NCBI GenBank assembly: GCA_031260365.1
Contig: JAIRJY010000086.1
Coordinates: 1-9,049, forward strand
Source: Nitrososphaerota archaeon
Lineage (GTDB): Archaea; Thermoproteota; Bathyarchaeia; Bathyarchaeales; Bathycorpusculaceae
DNA: 9,049 nucleotides
Direction: 5' to 3'
In this document: piece after piece, positions 1-5,520 of the stretch
Layout: the number at the start of each line of letters is the position of its first letter
Numbering within the stretch: the first letter of the stretch is position 1
The notes under the pieces: model-generated
The model's database searches: none
What the model saw: the letters and a program-made list of their open reading frames with translations, nothing else
What the model was told of the DNA's origin: nothing
Position numbers and translations under genes: made by a program

Positions 1-349
1 CATTTTTTGGTGCTTCATGGGCAACATGAAAAAACTGCATTATAACATAGAGTACTACAAATACTATGATGTTTTTAGCAAACGGAAGAGTCATCATAAA
101 TAGAAGAATAGCCGAAGAAAAAAAAGACAGTAAAATGAAGGGTTTGCATCTTCTTGTCGCATCACAAAGCCAACCCCAAAGAAAAGAAGCAGGAATCGAA
201 CAAAATATTGCAACAGACATCATTATACCTAAAGCAACCAAAGGACCACCGAGAAGATCTACATTTTGAAAGCCAATTACATAAAGAGGTATGAAAACAC
301 TAAGTAACCCAAAAGCCATTTCGTGAAAGAAGAAACCAAATCGCCACAT
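1..349 (-). CDS. Major facilitator superfamily (MFS) transporter, N-terminal part, cut by window edge
   Basis: Read on the minus strand from ATG at 349, the frame stays open for 116 codons to the left edge, so the C-terminal part is missing. The N-terminus (MWRFGFFFHEMAFGLLSVF...) begins a first hydrophobic segment at about residues 4-26. A second follows at about 36-57. Then comes WGWLCDATRRCKP at residues 58-70, which matches the MFS loop 2-3 motif A (G-x-L-x-D-x-x-x-R-R/K). Further membrane segments lie at about 71-87 and 93-108. An in-frame TGA at 367-365 bounds the start; a TTG at 355 is the only near alternative. The family moves small solutes across the cytoplasmic membrane; nothing in this fragment shows the substrate. 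It is divergent from eS6 and probably transcribed alone. A TATA-like box about 26 bases before the ATG would give a nearly leaderless mRNA. The family call is firm, the substrate unknown. Confidence 0.8.
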   Translation of the reverse strand, partial: MWRFGFFFHEMAFGLLSVFIPLYVIGFQNVDLLGGPLVALGIMMSVAIFCSIPASFLWGWLCDATRRCKPFILLSFFSSAILLFMMTLPFAKNIIVFVVLYVIMQFFHVAHEAPKN

Positions 350-370
350 AATCAAAAAGCCAGTTCAGAG

Positions 371-380
371 TTAAATTAAA
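371..380 (-). promoter_or_regulatory. TATA-like box for the MFS gene
   Basis: On the minus strand this reads TTTAATTTAA. Its centre is about 26 bases before the ATG at 349, the usual archaeal TATA-to-start distance, so transcription would begin at or next to the start codon. AT-rich surroundings make chance matches common, so this is tentative. Confidence 0.35.
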
Positions 381-488
381 ACGTTTAGGCAAAAAGCAAT
401 AAGAAGCTACAAACACAAAAAACATTTTTAAACATAAAAACGAGTTTCGGAAAAATATTCGCAACACATTTTTAGATTCTTACCTCAC

Positions 489-597
489 AACATTTGTTTT
501 CATCGCAAAACGAAACCAGACATTTCACAAAATAGACCCTTTAAAAATAAGTAACCAAATCCAAATCAATGAATTTTTAATAATGAAAACAAATGTT
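489..597. repeat. Perfect 15-base inverted repeat with 79-base spacer
   Basis: AACATTTGTTTTCAT at 489-503 is the exact reverse complement of ATGAAAACAAATGTT at 583-597. The next bases outward (488/598) and inward (504/582) do not pair. The right arm ends about 36 bases before the eS6 TATA-like box. It could be a pair of operator half-sites for a looping regulator, the stem of an RNA, or a remnant repeat. No transposase or target duplication is visible. Confidence 0.6.
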
Positions 598-632
598 CTT
601 AATGAGACAGCTTCTTAACACCCAATTTAAGA

Positions 633-640
633 TTTAAATA
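633..640 (+). promoter_or_regulatory. TATA-like box for eS6
   Basis: The sequence is TTTAAATA, followed by TAAATG. Transcription would start near 663, giving a leader of about 35 bases that includes GGAG at 681-684. This also decides the eS6 start: an in-frame ATG at 644 lies inside the promoter and before the expected transcript start, so it cannot be the normal initiation codon. Confidence 0.5.
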
Positions 641-697
641 TAAATGCTTAATAGAGAGTTAGTCAATTTTAAACTTCGCTGGAGTTTTGATCTTCAA

Positions 698-1084
698 ATG
701 GCAAAAGTCAAAGTAATCGTATCTGATCCAACAGACGGAAAAAGCAAAGTCATAGAAGTAGAAGAAGCACGTATAAATCCATTTATTGGAAAAAAGTTAG
801 GCGAAACCATTGATGGCATCGTTGTAGATATGCCAGCAACTAAACTGCAAATTTTAGGTGGCTCGGATAAAGACGGTGTACCTATGAGAGGCGATGTTCA
901 TGGAGGAATGAGGCGCCGAGTAGTGTTAAGTGAAGGTGCAGGATTCAATCCAAAAAGAGAGGGAGAAAGAAGACGCAAAACAGTACGCGGAAACACAATC
1001 ACTGACGAGATCGTTCAAATTAACCTAAAAATTGTTGAACAACCCACGAAGAAAGCAGAAACAAAAAAAGAAACTCCTGTCTAA
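698..1084 (+). CDS. rps6e: Small ribosomal subunit protein eS6 (S6e)
   Basis: A 128-residue protein starting MAKVKVIVSDP, the usual size for the short archaeal eS6. It is a structural protein of the 30S body with no bacterial counterpart. Signature residues seen are GGSDKDGVPMRGD at 54-66, RRRVVLSEGAGFNP at 72-85 and the basic stretch GERRRKTVRGNTI at 89-101. The C-terminus is a short Lys/Glu-rich tail. I chose the ATG at 698 because the family N-terminus begins there and GGAG lies 13 bases upstream. The in-frame ATG at 644 would add 18 residues with no family match and overlaps the TATA-like box. It is followed by a 200-base spacer and then aIF2 gamma, a familiar archaeal neighbour. Identification is secure. 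Confidence 0.96.
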   Translation: MAKVKVIVSDPTDGKSKVIEVEEARINPFIGKKLGETIDGIVVDMPATKLQILGGSDKDGVPMRGDVHGGMRRRVVLSEGAGFNPKREGERRRKTVRGNTITDEIVQINLKIVEQPTKKAETKKETPV

Positions 1085-1193
1085 AAGACAAATAATATTA
1101 CACATTTTTAACAAACCATAAGTTAGCAAACATTAATTTCTTTTTCAGGTTATCATCAACATTAACAGTTAAGTTCAATAGTAGGAAATTGTA

Positions 1194-1210
1194 GTTTAGT
1201 GCTTCTAAAC
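1194..1210 (+). terminator. Small hairpin between eS6 and aIF2 gamma, possible terminator
   Basis: GTTTAG (1194-1199) and CTAAAC (1205-1210) form a perfect 6-bp stem with a 5-base loop, followed by ATTTTGTTAACA. It lies 110 bases after the eS6 stop. A T5 run at 1105-1109 closer to the stop is the more typical archaeal termination signal. The hairpin may instead be regulatory, since it sits just before the aIF2 gamma promoter. Confidence 0.3.
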
Positions 1211-1224
1211 ATTTTGTTAACATA

Positions 1225-1240
1225 GAAAGGTTAAATTTAA
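1225..1240 (+). promoter_or_regulatory. BRE/TATA-like promoter for aIF2 gamma
   Basis: GAAAGG, a purine-rich BRE-like element, is followed directly by TTAAATTTAA at 1231-1240. Transcription would start near 1261, leaving a leader of about 24 bases with AAAGG at 1271-1275 as a possible ribosome binding site before the ATG at 1285. The palindrome TGTTAACA at 1215-1222 lies just upstream and could be an operator. Confidence 0.5.
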
Positions 1241-1284
1241 GCGTTGAATAATAAAGACATCGCGTAAACTAAAGGCGTTCATGA

Positions 1285-2547
1285 ATGGCGGAAAATACAC
1301 AAGAAAAAAAAACGGTGCCAATGCCACGGCAACCAGAAGTAAACATTGGTACAATCGGTCATGTAGACCATGGTAAAACAACTCTTGTCCAAGCCCTAAC
1401 AGGCATGTGGGCATCACGCCACAGTGAAGAACTTAAAAGAGGCATCACCATAAAACTGGGTTATGCTGATATGCCAATTTATGAATGCCCAAAATGTCCA
1501 TCACCAAAGAACTATACAATAAAACCAACATGTGAAAATTGTAAAAGCAAAACAGAATTCATACGTGGTATAAGCTTTGTTGACGCACCAGGACACGAAG
1601 CCCTAATGGCAACTATGCTTTCAGGTGCCGCCATCATGGATGGAGCAATTATAGTAATCGCAGCTGATGAAACCTGCCCACAACCACAAACAAGAGAACA
1701 TTTAGCAGCAGCTGAAGTTAGCGGTATAAAAAACATTATTATTGTTCAAAATAAAATTGATATTGTAGATAGAACTCGTGCAAAAAAAAGTTATGACGAA
1801 ATCAAAGCTTTTGTAAAAGGAACAGTAGCAGAAAACGCCCCAATCATACCCCTTTCAGCGCAAAGAAACATCAATATAGATGTGCTTCTAGAGGCAATAC
1901 AAGAAATCATACCAACACCTAAACGTGACCCTGAACTACAACCATTAATGTTCATCGTCCGTTCATTTGATACAAACAAACCGGGCGCAACAATAGAGGA
2001 ACTTGCTGGAGGAATAATCGGTGGAACCATTGTACAAGGCAAATTCAAAGTCGGCGAAGAAATAGAAATTAGACCAGGCATACCAATTGATCGCGAAGGC
2101 AGAATCAGTTATAATCCATTAATCAGCGAAATCGTAAGTTTGCATTCAGGTAACAAAAAAGTCAAAGAATCAACCTGTGGGGGACTTGTCGGGGTCGGCA
2201 CATTACTTGATCCAGCGTATTCTAAAGCTGACGGTTTAACTGGAAGTATTGCAGGAAAAACAGGTTTATTACCACCAACTCTAACGGAGATCACATTAGA
2301 AACATACACTCTTGAACGTGTTGTTGGAACAAAAGAACAACTTAAGGTTGAAAAAATTAATCCCGATGAACAACTACTACTGCATATTGGTGCAGCAGTA
2401 AATGTTGGCAAAGTAATAGGCATAAAACAAAACATAATAAAAGTAAAGCTAACAAGACCAATTTGTGCCTTACCAGGTGCTAGAGTTGCAATCAGTAGAA
2501 AAATTACATCCCGCTGGCGGCTAATTGGATATGGTTTAATAAAGTAG
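1285..2547 (+). CDS. eif2g: Translation initiation factor aIF2, gamma subunit
   Basis: A 420-residue GTPase, normal length for the archaeal family. Together with aIF2 alpha and beta it carries initiator Met-tRNA to the 30S subunit; gamma binds GTP and the tRNA. The G motifs are complete: G1 GHVDHGKT (25-32), switch 1 RGITIKLGY (52-60), G3 DAPGHE (100-105), G4 NKID (156-159) and G5 SAQ (191-193). The zinc knuckle typical of e/aIF2 gamma, and absent from EF-Tu and SelB, is present as C68-x2-C71 and C83-x2-C86. Beta-barrel domain 2 begins near 220 and domain 3 near 335. The start at 1285 gives a short charged N-terminus; a Met at residue 13 is a less likely alternative. The ATG at 1281 is in another frame. 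The call is secure. Confidence 0.98.
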   Translation: MAENTQEKKTVPMPRQPEVNIGTIGHVDHGKTTLVQALTGMWASRHSEELKRGITIKLGYADMPIYECPKCPSPKNYTIKPTCENCKSKTEFIRGISFVDAPGHEALMATMLSGAAIMDGAIIVIAADETCPQPQTREHLAAAEVSGIKNIIIVQNKIDIVDRTRAKKSYDEIKAFVKGTVAENAPIIPLSAQRNINIDVLLEAIQEIIPTPKRDPELQPLMFIVRSFDTNKPGATIEELAGGIIGGTIVQGKFKVGEEIEIRPGIPIDREGRISYNPLISEIVSLHSGNKKVKESTCGGLVGVGTLLDPAYSKADGLTGSIAGKTGLLPPTLTEITLETYTLERVVGTKEQLKVEKINPDEQLLLHIGAAVNVGKVIGIKQNIIKVKLTRPICALPGARVAISRKITSRWRLIGYGLIK

Positions 2548-2557
2548 TTCATAAACT

Positions 2558-2611
2558 ATTTTTTGTTTTGTTTGAAGACAGACTTGTTTTTTAGAAGAGT
2601 TTTACTTTTTT
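2558..2611 (+). terminator. T-rich terminator after aIF2 gamma
   Basis: Several T-runs follow the aIF2 gamma stop codon: TATTTTTTGTTTTG beginning near 2557, GTTTTTTAG near 2586 and ACTTTTTTTAA near 2604. Archaeal RNA polymerase terminates at such runs without needing a hairpin. This suggests aIF2 gamma is not co-transcribed with the PIN gene 561 bases downstream. Confidence 0.55.
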
Positions 2612-2696
2612 TAATCACCAATTTTTCTATTGTTTGGTATTTTAAAGGGTCACACTAATCAGCTTTTTATCAGATAATCATTTACAATTCATTACA

Positions 2697-2716
2697 GACT
2701 AGATTAAGATTTAGTC
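2697..2716 (+). other. RNA hairpin candidate, 8-bp stem with tetraloop
   Basis: GACTAGAT (2697-2704) pairs with ATTTAGTC (2709-2716) around the loop TAAG. One pair is G-U when the plus strand is transcribed; on the minus strand it would be an A-C mismatch, which favours a plus-strand RNA if it is transcribed at all. It is not followed by a T-run, so it is not an obvious terminator. Confidence 0.35.
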
Positions 2717-2876
2717 CTACTAGGGAGCAGCATAAGTTGCTATAGAGTACATTAGTCGATATGGACACACTTAAAGCAGATTTTAACCAATCAGAGGAGA
2801 TACCGTTTAAGCTTACACATGGCAGAATTTCCGCGTTAGACATCGCTACATAAAACTAGACATTGAGCATATCACA

Positions 2877-2903
2877 GCAAGTGTTCACAAACCACACACT
2901 TGT
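2877..2903 (+). other. Hairpin candidate, 7-8 bp stem with 11-base loop
   Basis: CAAGTGT (2878-2884) pairs with ACACTTG (2896-2902). A G-U pair (2877/2903) can extend it. The loop TCACAAACCAC is A/C-rich and unpaired. It lies mid-way in the gap before the PIN gene, with no T-run after it. Confidence 0.3.
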
Positions 2904-3070
2904 AGTAAAAATAAAGCATTTCAGAACACATACCAAATAGAAGACACATCTCCAAAGAACATTAGAACTACAGAACATACTAGAAATACAAGATCACACG
3001 AGATAATAAAACTATTTGACCCAGCAAAAATATAACTAAAACAAAAAGTGTAACCTTAATTCCGGATAGA

Positions 3071-3078
3071 ATATAAAA
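3071..3078 (+). promoter_or_regulatory. TATA-like box for the PIN-Rpo7-Spt4 operon
   Basis: The sequence ATATAAAA begins a run of A/T before the PIN start codon. Transcription would begin near 3101, giving a leader of only about 8 bases. The A/T run is long, so the exact box is uncertain. Confidence 0.4.
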
Positions 3079-3108
3079 AAATAAAAAACTATTTAGCAGG
3101 ATACCTAA

Positions 3109-3528
3109 ATGTTAAAAACAACAACTCAACCTCTAAAAATCATTTTGGATTCAAACGCACTATTTACACCGTTAGAGTTAAAAATAGATATTTTTGAGGA
3201 ACTCCGTCGTCTACTAAATCGAAACGTAGAATATGTTTTAATTTACCCAGTTAAGGCGGAACTGGAAATGCTAGCAAACAAAAATGATCATAAACTACGT
3301 CGCCAAGCAAATTTTGCACTCAAGTTGTCTGAAAAATGTAAAATAGTTCCGGTTACGCTTTCAGATAAGCTCACAACAGACGACGCAATAGTTGAAACAG
3401 CAAAAAAGTGGAATACACCAGTTTTTACCAATGACAGTCAATTAAGGAAGAGGCTAAGAGATATAAGTCTGCCAGTGATTTATGTGAGACAAAAATCTCA
3501 TCTAGAGATTGACGGGTTGATATCATAG
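3109..3528 (+). CDS. PIN-domain protein, Fcf1/Utp24-like, probable rRNA-processing nuclease
   Basis: A 139-residue single PIN domain. The four acidic positions of a metal-dependent PIN nuclease are present: D14 (ILDSNALF), E51 (VKAELEML), D91/D92 (TTDDAIVETA) and D109 (FTNDSQLRKRL). The N-terminal pattern LDSNALFTPLELKIDIFEELRRL and a location directly before Rpo7 match the archaeal relatives of Fcf1/Utp24, which in eukaryotes cleave pre-18S rRNA. By analogy it may cut archaeal pre-rRNA, but this is inference. It is not a typical VapC toxin: no antitoxin gene is next to it, and it begins a translation/transcription operon. Its TAG stop abuts the Rpo7 ATG (TAGATG), so the two are likely translated together. 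Confidence 0.85.
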   Translation: MLKTTTQPLKIILDSNALFTPLELKIDIFEELRRLLNRNVEYVLIYPVKAELEMLANKNDHKLRRQANFALKLSEKCKIVPVTLSDKLTTDDAIVETAKKWNTPVFTNDSQLRKRLRDISLPVIYVRQKSHLEIDGLIS

Positions 3529-4116
3529 ATGTTCAAATTAATTACTCTTCAAGACACTATACGTATTCCACCAGAAACCTTCGGGAATCCACTGGAGAAG
3601 GTTGGACGTGAACAAGTGAAACATAAATATGAAGGATTTGTGGATGAAGAATTAGGATATGTTATAGCAGTAACAGGTATTCAAGTAAGTCCGGTAGGCA
3701 AAATCATACCAGGTGATGGCGCAACCTTCCATAAGGTGACGTTTTCGATACTAACTTTTTATCCAGTAATTCAAGAAATAGTCGAAGGAGATGTTGTTGA
3801 AATCGCTGATTTTGGCGCATTCATCAGAATTGGTCCAATTGATGCATTACTACACGTTTCACAACTCATGGATGATTTCATCTCATACGATGAAAAACAG
3901 GGAGTGCTTCTAGGTAAAGAGTCAAAACGCAGACTTATCACTGGAGACAAAGTTCGTGTGCGTATTACAGCAGTTTCACTGGGTAGAGCAGGCAGTTCTG
4001 GTAAAATCGGCGTAACCGCAAGACAACCATTTCTTGGCAAACTGGAATGGCTTCAAATGGATCAACAACTAATTCCATCTGATACCACCGAAGAAAAAAC
4101 GGAGAAGAAGAAATAA
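3529..4116 (+). CDS. rpoE1: DNA-directed RNA polymerase subunit Rpo7 (RpoE1, Rpb7 homologue)
   Basis: A 195-residue stalk subunit of archaeal RNA polymerase, equivalent to eukaryotic Rpb7. With Rpo4 it forms the stalk that binds exiting RNA and helps TFE-dependent promoter opening and processivity. The N-terminal tip domain spans about residues 1-80, with the family motif PGDGATFHKVTF at 61-72. The C-terminal S1/OB RNA-binding domain spans about 82-165, with EGDVVEIADFGAFIRIGP at 86-103 and LLHVSQL at 107-113. A Lys/Glu-rich tail ends the protein. Its stop overlaps the Spt4 start by one base (TAATG). Rpo4 is not in the window; it is commonly encoded elsewhere in archaea. Confidence 0.96.
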   Translation: MFKLITLQDTIRIPPETFGNPLEKVGREQVKHKYEGFVDEELGYVIAVTGIQVSPVGKIIPGDGATFHKVTFSILTFYPVIQEIVEGDVVEIADFGAFIRIGPIDALLHVSQLMDDFISYDEKQGVLLGKESKRRLITGDKVRVRITAVSLGRAGSSGKIGVTARQPFLGKLEWLQMDQQLIPSDTTEEKTEKKK

Positions 4117-4301
4117 TGAGTGAAAAAGCATGCTCAAATTGTCATTTTTTGACCAAAGAAAATACTTGTCCAAAATGTAAAAATCGCAGCTTAAGCGAAG
4201 ATTACGGCGGACTTGTAGTTCTGTTTGATGTTGAAAATTCAGCGATCGCAAAAATAATGGATGTCAAAGAGAAGGGACGCTATGTTTTAAAGGTCCGTTA
4301 A
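4116..4301 (+). CDS. spt4: Transcription elongation factor Spt4 (RpoE2)
   Basis: A 61-residue zinc protein, full length for archaeal Spt4. It binds the NGN domain of Spt5 (not in this window), and the complex holds the polymerase clamp closed and raises processivity. A zinc ribbon is formed by C6-x2-C9 and C18-x2-C21. The Spt5-contacting half contains the family pattern GGLVVLFDVENSAIAKIMD (31-49). GGAG at 4101-4104 inside the Rpo7 gene lies 11 bases before the ATG, and the one-base TAATG overlap implies coupled translation. The pairing Rpo7-Spt4 is a strongly conserved archaeal gene order. Confidence 0.95.
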   Translation: MSEKACSNCHFLTKENTCPKCKNRSLSEDYGGLVVLFDVENSAIAKIMDVKEKGRYVLKVR

Positions 4302-4365
4302 AAACAGACCAACAAAATATTATTAACACTTTTTACCATTCATTTTTATCAGAGAAGATTGGTAT

Positions 4366-4881
4366 ATGTCGGTCATTTACACCATTACACCCGAACTGAG
4401 AGTTAAATTTAAAGAGCCATTTGGTGTTTTAATCGAAGGTTCATTTGACCAAACCATGTCAAAAATGTGCGAAGTAAAAAACCAAAAACCGCCGAAAATC
4501 ATTTCTGTTGGAGATGTCGTTACAAAAAATTTGTGGGATTACAAAATATATCCAGATGTAGCTATCATAGATAATCGAACAATGCGTAACAAATTTCAAC
4601 ATACTTTTCACACCTCTAAAGTTGTTAAAGTAAAAAATCCGCAGGGAACAATAACTAAAGAAGCTATTGAAGGAATAAACTGTTCTCTAAAGAACAGTGA
4701 ACGAACACACATAATTGTAGACGGCGAAGAAGATCTCCTTACACTTATTGCTGTGCTATATGCACCCGAAAATTCAGTTGTAGTTTATGGTCAACCACAT
4801 AAAGGCATAGTTTTGGTTAAAGTTTCACCGGAAAAGAAAGCAGAATCTTCCAAATTTTTAGAAGAGATGAAAAAGCGTTAG
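4366..4881 (+). CDS. GTP-dependent dephospho-CoA kinase (DUF359 family)
   Basis: A 171-residue protein of the archaeal family PF04019. Its member in Thermococcus kodakarensis was shown to phosphorylate dephospho-CoA with GTP, the last step of coenzyme A synthesis, in place of bacterial CoaE. Family blocks seen: SVGDVVTKNL (47-56), the acidic DNRTMR (69-74), VDGEEDLLTLIAVLYAP (118-134) and YGQPHKGIVLVKV (141-153). There is no P-loop, as expected for this non-Walker kinase. It sits 64 bases after Spt4, with an AAATATTATTA element near 4316 that may be its own promoter. Clustering with Spt4 and eS24 is common in archaea, though the reason is not known. The protein is soluble. Confidence 0.93.
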   Translation: MSVIYTITPELRVKFKEPFGVLIEGSFDQTMSKMCEVKNQKPPKIISVGDVVTKNLWDYKIYPDVAIIDNRTMRNKFQHTFHTSKVVKVKNPQGTITKEAIEGINCSLKNSERTHIIVDGEEDLLTLIAVLYAPENSVVVYGQPHKGIVLVKVSPEKKAESSKFLEEMKKR

Positions 4882-4938
4882 AAAAGCTAAATAAGAAGAA
4901 TAACGTAAGAAGTTAAGACTTGAATCAAGTGAACACTC

Positions 4939-5247
4939 ATGGAAATTAAAATCGTGTCAACTAAAGAAAACTCGCTTCTCAAACGCAAAGAGGTAAGTTT
5001 CACAATTACACAAGGTCCAAAAGAAAAGACACCAAAGAGACTGGATACTAAAAGAGCTGTTGCTAATGCAGTACAAGCTAAAGAGAGCATGGTCTACATT
5101 AAATACATGGAAACGTTAACAGGAACAAACATCACTAATGGTGTTGCTAACGTCTATAAAAGTGTCGAACAAGCTCAAGTTGTAGAACCAGAGTACATTA
5201 GGAAAAGAAACAATCCTGAAAAACCTAAAGAAGAGGCACAAGTATAA
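4939..5247 (+). CDS. rps24e: Small ribosomal subunit protein eS24 (S24e)
   Basis: A 102-residue 30S protein, normal archaeal length and absent from bacteria. It shows the family layout: an N-terminal strand MEIKIVSTKENSLLKRKEV (1-19), the basic segment with LDTKRAVANA (35-44), and the signature NGVANVYKSVEQAQVVEPEY (67-86) followed by IRKRN (87-91). The C-terminus is a charged tail. It is 57 bases after the kinase; GAAAAGCTAAATAA at about 4881-4893 could be a BRE/TATA pair. The stop overlaps the eS27 start by one base (TAATG). Confidence 0.95.
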   Translation: MEIKIVSTKENSLLKRKEVSFTITQGPKEKTPKRLDTKRAVANAVQAKESMVYIKYMETLTGTNITNGVANVYKSVEQAQVVEPEYIRKRNNPEKPKEEAQV

Positions 5248-5462
5248 TGCCAAAACCAGCAGATACGAAAAATGAAAGTAAACCAAAAGGAAAAGTAAAA
5301 AAGAAAACGGGCGGCGTTAATGTTCTATACAAAGTAGATGGCGATAAAGTTTCTCGTTCACGCCCAACTTGCGAACGCTGCGGTCCAGGGTATTTTATGG
5401 CGGACCATGATTCTAGATACACATGTGGTCATTGTGGCTTTACACGCTACAAACAAAAATAA
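5247..5462 (+). CDS. rps27ae: Small ribosomal subunit protein eS27/eS31-type zinc protein (S27ae)
   Basis: A 71-residue zinc-ribbon ribosomal protein of the S27ae family, which in eukaryotes is made as a ubiquitin fusion (eS31). Here, as in other archaea, there is no ubiquitin part. The first 25 residues form a Lys-rich tail. The core has C42-x2-C45 (CERCGPGYFMADH) and C60-x2-C63 (CGHCGFTRY), which bind one zinc ion. GAGG at 5233-5236, within the eS24 gene, is ten bases before the ATG, and the TAATG overlap points to coupled translation. An eight-T run starts right after the stop. In many archaea the next gene is Kae1/Bud32; here it is an unknown protein. Confidence 0.95.
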   Translation: MPKPADTKNESKPKGKVKKKTGGVNVLYKVDGDKVSRSRPTCERCGPGYFMADHDSRYTCGHCGFTRYKQK

Positions 5463-5470
5463 TTTTTTTT
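5463..5470 (+). terminator. T8 terminator after S27ae
   Basis: Eight T residues follow the TAA stop codon directly, a typical archaeal U-tract signal with no hairpin. It suggests the eS24-S27ae transcript ends here and that the following gene has its own promoter. Confidence 0.6.
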
Positions 5471-5480
5471 AATAAGCAGT

Positions 5481-5488
5481 TTTAAATC
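5481..5488 (+). promoter_or_regulatory. TATA-like box for the SecB-like unknown gene
   Basis: TTTAAATC lies with its centre about 26 bases before 5511, giving a leader of about ten bases to the ATG at 5521. It comes after the T8 run, which fits separate transcription from S27ae. Confidence 0.4.
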
Positions 5489-5520
5489 TTTCAACTGCAC
5501 TATTTCTTTTTTGACCTAAC

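Larger units (their letters stand above)
350..697. other. Divergent intergenic region, MFS gene / eS6
   Basis: These 348 bases hold no coding frame that I recognise and no tRNA-like element. They contain the probable promoters of both flanking genes (371-380 minus, 633-640 plus) and a perfect 15-base inverted repeat (489-503 and 583-597). The rest is A-rich on the plus strand with scattered T-runs. Confidence 0.7.
2548..3108. other. 561-base non-coding gap inside the translation/transcription cluster
   Basis: No convincing gene is visible on either strand. Contents seen: T-rich terminator at the start; a hairpin at 2697-2716 followed by a short dyad CCTACTAGG at 2716-2724; a hairpin at 2877-2903; an A-rich stretch with 8-base spaced AGAAC units near 2956-2980; and the PIN gene promoter at about 3071-3078. 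In one plus-strand frame stops are rather sparse from 2659 to 2850 (one internal TAG), but the peptide matches nothing I know. No tRNA T-loop (GGTTCRANTCC-like) signature is present. Confidence 0.6.

Noticed and set aside
66..269. Plus-strand open frame of 67 codons
   Set aside because: It lies antisense to the MFS gene, whose minus-strand frame has clear transmembrane segments and motif A; the plus-strand peptide has no family features.
2109..2552. Antisense open frame of 147 codons over aIF2 gamma
   Set aside because: It is the shadow of a well-conserved GTPase gene; the peptide is low-complexity hydrophobic/Ser-rich with no domain pattern.
2761..2853. Small plus-strand open frame of 30 codons (MDTLKADFNQ...) in the large gap
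   Set aside because: No good ribosome binding site or recognisable family, and a stop-free run of this length is expected by chance; a decayed gene cannot be excluded but is not supported.
2548..3108. tRNA, RNase P RNA or SRP RNA in the gap
   Set aside because: No T-loop consensus, no conserved RNase P core sequence and no SRP GGAA/GNAR region were found by eye.
3109..3528. PIN protein as a VapC toxin
   Set aside because: There is no VapB-like partner, and its position directly before Rpo7 and its sequence pattern fit the Fcf1/Utp24-like housekeeping group.
3771..4040. Antisense open frame over Rpo7
   Set aside because: Fully covered by the S1-domain coding region on the other strand, and its peptide has no recognisable feature.
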